NCBI RefSeq assembly: GCF_002234595.1
Contig: NZ_NMUL01000065.1
Location: forward strand, 1 to 64,000
DNA from: Amycolatopsis vastitatis
GTDB lineage: Bacteria > Actinomycetota > Actinomycetes > Mycobacteriales > Pseudonocardiaceae
Reading direction: 5' to 3'
DNA length: 64,000 bases
Shown here: positions 58,392 to 64,000 of the stretch, in pieces
How positions within the stretch are numbered: the first letter of the stretch is position 1
Layout of the letters: each line of letters begins with the position of its first letter
The notes under the pieces: model-generated
What the model was told of the DNA's origin: nothing
Databases searched by the model: none
Seen by the model: the letters and a program-made list of their open reading frames with translations, nothing else
Made by a program: the position numbers and the translations under genes

Positions 58392-58850
58392 TCAACGGTC
58401 GCTGTTGAACGCGCGGAGTGTCCGCATCGCTTCCGCGAGTGCCGCCGCGTCGTCACCCAGCGGGGTCAGGACGATGCGGCGCAGGATGCCGGCCGCCGCC
58501 GCGCGGGCCTTGTTCGCCACCTCGAGGCCGTGGTCGGTCAGGGACGCGAACGTGACACGGCGGTCGTCGGGGCTCGGGACGCGGCAGATCAGGTCCGCCG
58601 CCACCAGGCGGTCCGCCACCTTCGTGAAGCCGCCGCTGGACAGCGCCGCTTCCGTGGCCAGGCGCGTCATGGGCATCCGGTGCTCGGGCGAGCGCACCAG
58701 CCGCAGCAGGATGTCGAACGACCCGGGCGCGAGCCCGAAGCGGTCGGCGATCTCGCCCATCAGCTTGTCCTGGGTGGCCAGGTAACCCTCGATGACCAGG
58801 CCCCACCAGGTGACGATCTCGTCGTCGTCGGTGTTCGGATCCGGTGTCAC
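58392..58850 (-). CDS. MarR-family transcriptional regulator
   Basis: 152 residues if GTG 58850 is used, because TAAGGT lies 6 bases upstream and fits a leaderless message; the adjoining GTG 58853 adds one residue. The winged helix is LMGEIADRFGLAPGSFDILLRLVRSPEHRMPMTRLATEAALSSGGFTKVADRLVAADLICRVPSPDDRRVTFASLT. It is divergent from a dipeptidase gene with a perfect palindrome between them, and is followed by the VOC gene. Confidence 0.9.
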   Translation of the reverse strand: MTPDPNTDDDEIVTWWGLVIEGYLATQDKLMGEIADRFGLAPGSFDILLRLVRSPEHRMPMTRLATEAALSSGGFTKVADRLVAADLICRVPSPDDRRVTFASLTDHGLEVANKARAAAAGILRRIVLTPLGDDAAALAEAMRTLRAFNSDR

Positions 58851-58884
58851 CACCCCACCTTAGCGGCAAGCTCGCGGGAAGATA

Positions 58885-58898
58885 TCTTGCCGGCAAGA
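58885..58898. promoter_or_regulatory. MarR operator in marR/dipeptidase divergent promoter
   Basis: TCTTGCCGGCAAGA is a perfect 14-base palindrome centred in the gap between the divergent genes. A related half GCGGCAAG occurs at 58863-58870 beside the marR -10. This is the expected size for a MarR dimer site controlling its own gene and perhaps the dipeptidase. Confidence 0.7.
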
Positions 58899-58949
58899 GG
58901 CTGCAGCCGTTTGTACGGAGCGTATATGGGACGTCCCTACGATCGGCCG

Positions 58950-60089
58950 ATGACTAACGAGGCACTAGAGCGTGCTACCCGATTACTGGACGGGGTCATC
59001 CTCGCCGACGGGCACAACGACCTGCCGTGGGAGCTGCGGCAGCACGGTGGCCCGAACCCCGTCGAGGCGGCCGCGTCGCTCGACCTGACCGTCCGGCAGC
59101 CCGCGCTGCACACCGACTTCCCGAAGCTCGCCGACGGAAAGCTCGGCATGCAGTTCTGGTCGGTGTACGTGCCCTGTGAGTTCGAGGGCGACAGCGCCGT
59201 GACCGCCGTGCTGGAGCAGATCGAGGTCGTCCACCAGCTCGCCGAGCGCTACCCCGACCGGCTCCGGCTCGTGACGACGGCGGACGAGGCCGAGGCCGCG
59301 TTCGCCGACGGGCGGATCGCGTCGCTGATCGGCGCCGAAGGCGGGCACAGCATCGCCGAGTCGCTCGGCGTGCTGCGCATCCTGCGCCGGGTCGGCGTCC
59401 GCTACATGACGCTCACGCACAACTTCAACACCACCTGGGCCGACTCGGGCACCGACGAACCGGCCCACGGCGGGCTCACCGAGTTCGGCCGCGAGGTCGT
59501 GCGCGAAATGAACAAGATCGGGATGATGGTCGACCTGTCGCACGTCGCGCCGTCGACGATGCGGGCCGCGATCGAGGTCAGCTCGGCGCCGGTGATCTTC
59601 AGCCACTCCTCCTGCATCGCGGTGAACGACCACCCGCGCAACATCCCCGACGACGTCCTGGCCAAGCTGCCCGGCAACGGCGGCGTCGCGATGATCACCT
59701 TCGTGCCGGCGTTCGTCTCGCCGAAGGTCGCCGCCTGGGACGAGCAGCTCAAGGCGGCCATGGCGGAGGCCGGCCGGGACTACCGGAACCTCACCCAGCG
59801 CGGGCAGTTCGTCAAGGAGTGGGACGGGCCGGTCAAGCCGAAGGCCGGCGTCGAGGACGTCGTCGCGCACATCGAGCACGCCCGCGAGGTCGCCGGGATC
59901 GACCACATCGGCCTCGGCGGCGACTACGACGGCGTCGGCACGCTGCCGGAGGGCCTGGAGGACACCTCCAAGTACCCGGTGTTGTTCGCCGCGCTGCTCG
60001 AGCGCGGGTGGAGTGAGGACGACTGCGCGAAACTGGCCGGGAAGAACACCCTCCGCGTCCTACGGGAGGTCGACGGTTTCGCCCGTTAG
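58950..60089 (+). CDS. Membrane dipeptidase (peptidase M19 family)
   Basis: 379 residues from ATG 58950; TACGAT lies 6 bases upstream with no ribosome-binding site, so it is probably leaderless (ATG 58926 is an alternative). M19 zinc ligands are visible: HND in ILADGHNDLPW, E in GAEGGHSIAES, H in IFSHSSCIAVNDHPRN, and D in GLGGDYDGVG. There is no signal peptide, so it is likely cytoplasmic. It hydrolyses dipeptides, with broad specificity for the family including D-amino-acid and dehydropeptide substrates. Confidence 0.92.
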   Translation: MTNEALERATRLLDGVILADGHNDLPWELRQHGGPNPVEAAASLDLTVRQPALHTDFPKLADGKLGMQFWSVYVPCEFEGDSAVTAVLEQIEVVHQLAERYPDRLRLVTTADEAEAAFADGRIASLIGAEGGHSIAESLGVLRILRRVGVRYMTLTHNFNTTWADSGTDEPAHGGLTEFGREVVREMNKIGMMVDLSHVAPSTMRAAIEVSSAPVIFSHSSCIAVNDHPRNIPDDVLAKLPGNGGVAMITFVPAFVSPKVAAWDEQLKAAMAEAGRDYRNLTQRGQFVKEWDGPVKPKAGVEDVVAHIEHAREVAGIDHIGLGGDYDGVGTLPEGLEDTSKYPVLFAALLERGWSEDDCAKLAGKNTLRVLREVDGFAR

Positions 60090-60135
60090 GGGGTTTGAGG
60101 CGGCGCTCCCCGCGCGCGGGACGGACACTGGACGC

Positions 60136-60561
60136 ATGACGCACGCGCGCGGGGGCGCGGCCGACCGCCCCACCGGTCCGACCAACCACGACCTGCCCGG
60201 CACCGGCGTGCCGGAAGGCGCACTGGAACCCGCCGAGCTGCGGGCCGGCGACGTTCGCCCGGGCGCGGAGGAGGCGACGCCGGTACCGGCGCCGGCCAAA
60301 CCGGCGGGCAAGGCGCGGCCCACGCGGATCAGCGGCACGTGGGTCGCGGTGATCGCGGGCCTGCTCGTGCTGGTGGTGCTGCTGATCTTCATCCTGCAGA
60401 ACCTCGACCCGGCGACCGTGCGGTTCTTCGGCGCCGAAGGCAGCCTGCCGCTGGCCATCGCCATGCTGTTCTCGGCCATCGGCGGAGCCGCGCTGGTCGC
60501 GCTGATCGGCGGCGCCCGGATCCTGCAGCTGCGGAAGCAGGCGCGCCACATCAAGCGATGA
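60136..60561 (+). CDS. LapA-domain (DUF1049) membrane protein
   Basis: 141 residues from ATG 60136. A long disordered, proline/alanine-rich N-terminus (about 65 residues) precedes a membrane hairpin: ISGTWVAVIAGLLVLVVLLIFILQNLDPATVRFFGAEGSLPLAIAMLFSAIGGAALVALIGGARILQLRKQA. ILQN-N/T-FFG-and-second-helix spacing is typical of the LapA domain. Function is unknown; related proteins affect lipopolysaccharide or envelope assembly. Its 3' end overlaps the convergent DinB-like gene by 11 bases. Confidence 0.8.
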   Translation: MTHARGGAADRPTGPTNHDLPGTGVPEGALEPAELRAGDVRPGAEEATPVPAPAKPAGKARPTRISGTWVAVIAGLLVLVVLLIFILQNLDPATVRFFGAEGSLPLAIAMLFSAIGGAALVALIGGARILQLRKQARHIKR

Positions 60562-61372
60562 TCGAGGTCATCCCGAGCAGCACCGCGCAAACGTTTTCGT
60601 CGCCGGCCGTCCGGACGCGATCGAGGTTCGCCGCGTTGCGGGTGCAGAGCCGCCAGAACGTGTCCAGGTCCGTCGTCACCGAGGCCAGCGGGGTGCGTGA
60701 CGGCGGTGCGCCGCGGTCCAGGACCCAGCCGTCACGCTCCCGGCGGGCGTACCACTTTCCGTGGCCGGTCACGGTGTAGCCGACCTGCTTGCCGACGCGG
60801 GCGTCGACGTCACGCAGGGTATGCGGCAACGCGCGCACGAACGTGTCGGCGATCGGCTCGGCGTACTCCGCCTCCAGTGGCGTGTGCTCCAGCGCCTCGC
60901 GGATCTGCACGTGGTGGACCCAGAACTCCGAGTAGTCGCGGGCCGCGGCCAGCCAGCGCGGCGCGGGCTCGTCGCCGGCCCACGTCACCGGCTCGCCGAG
61001 GACGTCGAGGTCCAGCTGCGCCCAGTACTCGGTCGTCTGGCCCATGAACTCGTACAGCATGGTGAGCAGGACGTCCGTCGAGAGCCGGCGGCAGGCGACG
61101 ACCCACTCCTCGTTGATCCGGTCGACGAACCGGGGAAACGGCTCACCCGGACGGGGGCCTTCGGAGGTGTGCCCGTCGCGGCCGCGGGACAGCCGTCCGA
61201 CCTTGTCGCCCAGCAGGTGGGCGGCGACGTCCTTGACCGACCAGCCGGCGCACATGGTCGGCCGCGTCCAGTCCTCGTCGGTCAGCGCGCCGAGCAGCGT
61301 CATCAGCGCCTGTTCTTCCTTCGAGAAGTACGGGAGGACGTCGATCGGCGGGCCCCAGCGCGTCGGACTCAT
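60551..61372 (-). CDS. DinB-like maleylpyruvate-isomerase family protein
   Basis: 273 residues from ATG 61372 (ATG 61381 possible). The first about 170 residues are the MDMPI/DinB domain with metal-ligand histidines (CAGWSVKDVAAHLLGDK and YSEFWVHHVQIREAL). The C-terminal part (GYTVTGHGKWYARRERDGWVLDRG, LASVTTDLDTFWRLCTRN) resembles an SCP2-type fold. It is a second member of the mycothiol-linked family in this window, besides the gene at 20870. The substrate is unknown. Confidence 0.8.
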   Translation of the reverse strand: MSPTRWGPPIDVLPYFSKEEQALMTLLGALTDEDWTRPTMCAGWSVKDVAAHLLGDKVGRLSRGRDGHTSEGPRPGEPFPRFVDRINEEWVVACRRLSTDVLLTMLYEFMGQTTEYWAQLDLDVLGEPVTWAGDEPAPRWLAAARDYSEFWVHHVQIREALEHTPLEAEYAEPIADTFVRALPHTLRDVDARVGKQVGYTVTGHGKWYARRERDGWVLDRGAPPSRTPLASVTTDLDTFWRLCTRNAANLDRVRTAGDENVCAVLLGMTSIIA

Positions 61373-61395
61373 GCCGCACATAATGCTGTGTTGTT

Positions 61396-61440
61396 CCGGG
61401 GCTTCGCCCCGGGCCGGGGGCTCCGCCACCCGGACCCCCG
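61396..61440. repeat. GC-rich double hairpin
   Basis: CCGGGG-CTTCG-CCCCGG (61396-61412) is followed by CGGGGG ... CCCCCG (61415-61440). This type of intergenic repeat is frequent in actinobacterial genomes. It lies between the divergent DinB-like and Abi-alpha genes, so it is not in a terminator position for either. Confidence 0.6.
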
Positions 61441-61516
61441 AAGGATGCTGGTCGTCACACCTCCGTTCGGCGTACCCGCAGGTAGCATCACCGCGTAAGC
61501 AGAGGGGAGTCCGCGG

Positions 61517-62299
61517 GTGAACGCAGAGCGACCGAACGGCCGGGGTGCCGCCGACGACGTGGCGGACCTGGCCCGCCGCGCCGGTCAGCTGGCGGGCTGG
61601 GCCGCGCGCACCGGGTTCGCGCTCGGCCGCAAGCTCCCCGGCGTGGAGACCGCCGGCCGCGGGGTGCGCGAGGTGGAGCGCCAGCTGCTGACCGAGCTGC
61701 GGCGACGGCTCGACGAGGTCGACGACCCGTACCACGCGGCGCTCACCGCGGCGTCGGCGATGAACCGCCCCGCCGCCGTCGAGGCCACGGTCACGCTGGT
61801 GCCGGCGCGGGACAACCACGGCGAGCCGCTGCGCGCCGCGATGGCCGAGCTGCTCAACCACTCGATCGGTTTCGGCCGCGACCGGGCCCGCGAGTACTTC
61901 TACGCGATCATCCTGCGCCAGCTGACACCCGACGAGGCCCGCATCCTGTCCGCGCTGTCGGACGGCTCGCCGTTCCCCGCCCTCGACGTCGTCGAGCGGG
62001 CTGGCCTCGGCGGCAGCGGCCGGGTCGTGCTGCGCAACGCGTCCACGGTCGGCAAGGCGGCCGGTGTGTCGCTGCCCGACCAGGTGCCCGGCTACGTCAC
62101 CCGGCTGATCGGTCTCGGCCTCGTTGACCTCGACGAAGAGGTGCCGGCGCTGGAGACCCAGTACGAAATCCTGCTGACCGACGAGAGCGTCCGCGACGCC
62201 GAGAAGCACGTCAAGCGCGCGAAGTTCGTCCGGCGGACGATCCACATCTCGCGCCTGGGGGCGCAGTTCTGGCAGGCCTGCGACCCGAGCTTCGGCTAG
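61517..62299 (+). CDS. Abi-alpha (DUF4393) family protein
   Basis: 260 residues from GTG 61517 (GGGAG 7 bases upstream; -10 TAGCAT near 61484). The N-terminal 60 residues are amphipathic, then the Abi-alpha domain covers about 65-250 (DDPYHAALTAASAMNRPA, FGRDRAREYFYAIILRQLTPDEARILSALSDGSPFPALDVV, GYVTRLIGLGLVDL). The domain name derives from a phage abortive-infection protein, but most chromosomal members have no tested function. The DUF445 gene follows after 4 bases, so the two are one operon. Confidence 0.8.
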   Translation: MNAERPNGRGAADDVADLARRAGQLAGWAARTGFALGRKLPGVETAGRGVREVERQLLTELRRRLDEVDDPYHAALTAASAMNRPAAVEATVTLVPARDNHGEPLRAAMAELLNHSIGFGRDRAREYFYAIILRQLTPDEARILSALSDGSPFPALDVVERAGLGGSGRVVLRNASTVGKAAGVSLPDQVPGYVTRLIGLGLVDLDEEVPALETQYEILLTDESVRDAEKHVKRAKFVRRTIHISRLGAQFWQACDPSFG

Positions 62300-62303
62300 C
62301 GCG

Positions 62304-63539
62304 GTGGGGGCCTTCATCGGCGGCGTCCTCGCCGACTTCGGGCAGCACTGGCCCCTCTACGTCTCGATCCCGGTCGTGGCCGCGCTGATCGGCTACGGCA
62401 CCAAGCTCGTCGCGATCCGGATGATGTTCCAGCCGGTGGAGTTCATCGGCGTCAAGCCGTTCTTCGGCTGGCAGGGCATCGTGCCCAAGCGTGCCGCGCG
62501 GATGGCGAGCATCGCCTGCGACACGATGACCGAGCAGCTGATCAAGCCGGCCGAGGTCGTCGCCCGGCTCGACGCGTCCCGGATCGCCCAGGAGATCGAG
62601 AAACCGCTGCTGGCGGGGGTCGAGGACATCGTCCGCGAGGTGGCGGCGGCCTACCAGCCGGGGCTGTGGGAGTCGCTGCCGGTGCGGGTGCAGCGGCTGG
62701 TGATCGAGCGCGTCCAGCACGAGTCGCCGCGGATGGTCGCCGCCGTGCTCGACCTGATCAAGTCCGATGTGGACAGTGTGTTCGACCTGAAGGGCATGGT
62801 GGTCACCAGCCTGGTCAAGGACAAGCGGCTGCTCAACCGGATCTTCCAGGAGGCGGGTGCGAAGGAGTTCAAGTTCATCGCCCGCTCCGGTCTGGTGTTC
62901 GGCGGCGCGATCGGCGTCATCCAGATGGTGGCGTGGATCCTGTTCAAGTTCCCGCCGATCATGCCGGTGTTCGGCCTGTTCACCGGCTGGTTCACGGACT
63001 GGCTGGCGCTGCGGATGATCTTCTACCCGATCGAGCCGCGCCGCTATTTCGGCGTGCAATGGCAAGGGCTGTTCCTGAAGCGGCGCGCGGAGGTCGCGGA
63101 GGCGTACGGCTCGCTGATCGCCAAGGAGATCATCACGCCGCACAACGTCATCGAGGCGATCCTCCACGGGCCGCTGTCGGACCGGGTGCTGGCGCTGATC
63201 CAGCGCCAGCTCGAACGCGAACTGGGCAGCGTCGCGAAGCCGTTGCTGGTTTTCGCGGTGGGCAGCCGGAAGTACCAGGACATGAAGCTGGCGATCGCAT
63301 CGCAGATCATGTCGCGGCTGCCGGAGACGATGCGCTACATCGAGGACTACGCGACGGACGCGATGGACATCCGGAACGTCCTGGTGTCGAAGATGAAGCA
63401 GTTGTCACCGAAGGAGTTCGAGCGGCTGCTCCGGCCGGCCTTCGAGCAGGACGAGTGGATCCTCATCGCGACCGGCGCGGTGCTGGGGTTCGCGGTCGGT
63501 GAGGCGCAGGTCCTGGTCCTGGAGCACCTGGCGACCTAG
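62304..63539 (+). CDS. DUF445 membrane protein
   Basis: 411 residues from GTG 62304. There is a hydrophobic helix at each end (SIPVVAALIGYGTKLVAIRMM and WILIATGAVLGFAVGEAQVLVLEHLA) and one or two in the middle (FGGAIGVIQMVAWILFKFPPIMPVFGLFTGWFTDWLALRMIFYPIEPR). The repeated WxxDWLAxRMxFxP motif marks the DUF445/YheB family, and the intervening parts are long helices. Function is unknown, probably membrane-envelope structure. It ends in a CTAG shared with the convergent HxlR gene. Confidence 0.85.
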   Translation: MGAFIGGVLADFGQHWPLYVSIPVVAALIGYGTKLVAIRMMFQPVEFIGVKPFFGWQGIVPKRAARMASIACDTMTEQLIKPAEVVARLDASRIAQEIEKPLLAGVEDIVREVAAAYQPGLWESLPVRVQRLVIERVQHESPRMVAAVLDLIKSDVDSVFDLKGMVVTSLVKDKRLLNRIFQEAGAKEFKFIARSGLVFGGAIGVIQMVAWILFKFPPIMPVFGLFTGWFTDWLALRMIFYPIEPRRYFGVQWQGLFLKRRAEVAEAYGSLIAKEIITPHNVIEAILHGPLSDRVLALIQRQLERELGSVAKPLLVFAVGSRKYQDMKLAIASQIMSRLPETMRYIEDYATDAMDIRNVLVSKMKQLSPKEFERLLRPAFEQDEWILIATGAVLGFAVGEAQVLVLEHLAT

Positions 63540-63886
63540 GCGACGTCGAAGGCTCGGCGTGCTTCGGCGACCTTCGCCCGGTGCTTGGCCGCCCATGCCG
63601 ACAACGCGTGCAGCGGCTCGTCCAGCTCCATCGCGTGCGGTGTCATCGTGTACTCGACCCGCGGCGGGACCTCCGGGTAGACCGTCCGCGTCACCAGGCC
63701 GTTGCGTTCCAGGCCGCGCAGCGTCAGCGACAGCATCCGGCGCGACACCCGGGGCAGGGCGCGCTCCAGTTCGCTGAACCGCCGGGGTCCGTCGCCGAGG
63801 CGGACCAGGACCTGGATCGCCCACTTGTCGCCCACCAGATCCAGCACCTCGCGCAGGGAACACAGAGGAACTTCGCCGTTGTCCAT
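63536..63886 (-). CDS. HxlR-family transcriptional regulator
   Basis: 116 residues from ATG 63886 (GAGGT upstream). The winged helix fills the protein: LCSLREVLDLVGDKWAIQVLVRLGDGPRRFSELERALPRVSRRMLSLTLRGLERNGLVTRTVYPEVPPRVEYTMT. The conserved cysteine near the start (C9) can sense redox or electrophiles in relatives. The divergent target gene should begin just past the window: a ribosome-binding-like GAAAGGA lies at 63988-63994. Confidence 0.9.
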   Translation of the reverse strand: MDNGEVPLCSLREVLDLVGDKWAIQVLVRLGDGPRRFSELERALPRVSRRMLSLTLRGLERNGLVTRTVYPEVPPRVEYTMTPHAMELDEPLHALSAWAAKHRAKVAEARRAFDVA

Positions 63887-64000
63887 CGTCGTGACCTCGT
63901 TCGTAACAGGCGTGTGCCGTCGTATCAGAAAAGTGCCGTCTTCCAGCGGGAACGCCGCCGGGGCACGATCGATTCCGGCAAGCTGGGGAAAGGAACCAGG
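63887..64000. promoter_or_regulatory. Divergent promoter region of the HxlR gene (partial)
   Basis: 114 bases upstream of the HxlR gene reaching the window end. It is relatively AT-rich at 63920-63935 (TATCAGAAAAGTG). Near the end, GGGGAAAGGAACCAGG looks like a ribosome-binding site for a rightward gene beginning beyond base 64000. Confidence 0.4.

Overview
High-GC (about 70%) actinobacterial chromosome with many GTG/TTG starts, leaderless-type promoters, mycothiol-type DinB enzymes, a MurT/GatD lipid II amidation pair, an actinomycete-style gas-vesicle operon and long intergenic hairpins. Together these suggest a Pseudonocardiales member, most likely Amycolatopsis or a close relative. That is an inference from gene content and from the hairpin style I associate with the genus; no search was run. 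I saw no tRNA, rRNA, CRISPR array, transposase or integrase, so this is ordinary chromosome arm or core rather than an island.

Layout. 1-8.6 kb: secreted enzymes (a CBM56-type beta-helix protein, a short S53 peptidase, a GH29 fucosidase) and an ECF41 sigma factor whose own promoter matches the ECF41 consensus. 8.6-17.3 kb: a truncated SpvB/RHS-like gene divergent from a tightly coupled S8 protease - ECF sigma - adaptor - (hairpin) - CHAT/TPR protease set, the best candidate here for an undescribed protease-based response system. 17.4-27 kb: secreted DUF4232 protein, DUF2079 membrane protein, orphan histidine kinase, Rsm22-like protein, an ECF42 sigma with two DGPF/YCII partners and a matching promoter, and a four-fold DUF1707/WD40 membrane protein. 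27-30 kb: iclR-lldP (lactate permease)-HD phosphohydrolase. About 940 bases of hairpin-rich noncoding DNA follow. 31-35 kb: murT-gatD and a two-component system. 35-38.6 kb: an eight-gene overlapping gas-vesicle operon ending in an NHL-repeat gene. 38.6-45 kb: small metabolic genes, a meta-cleavage hydratase/decarboxylase pair, an ABC half-transporter and a hydrolase. 45-51 kb: four regulators (MarR, HxlR, TetR and their targets) with visible operators, and a GH3 glucosidase. 51-52 kb: a GNAT acetyltransferase behind a WhiB7-like promoter, an 18-codon leader peptide and a hairpin. 52.4-57.9 kb: boxC-boxB-benzoate-CoA ligase-amidohydrolase for aerobic benzoyl-CoA degradation. 58-64 kb: MarR/VOC, dipeptidase, LapA-like, DinB-like, Abi-alpha, DUF445 and HxlR genes.

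The recurring theme is regulation. Two ECF sigma factors have recognisable cognate promoters, one acetyltransferase gene has an antibiotic-response type leader, several regulators have palindromic operators in their divergent promoters, and at least five families of long perfect hairpins sit between genes, two of them with three arms that can pair in mutually exclusive ways.
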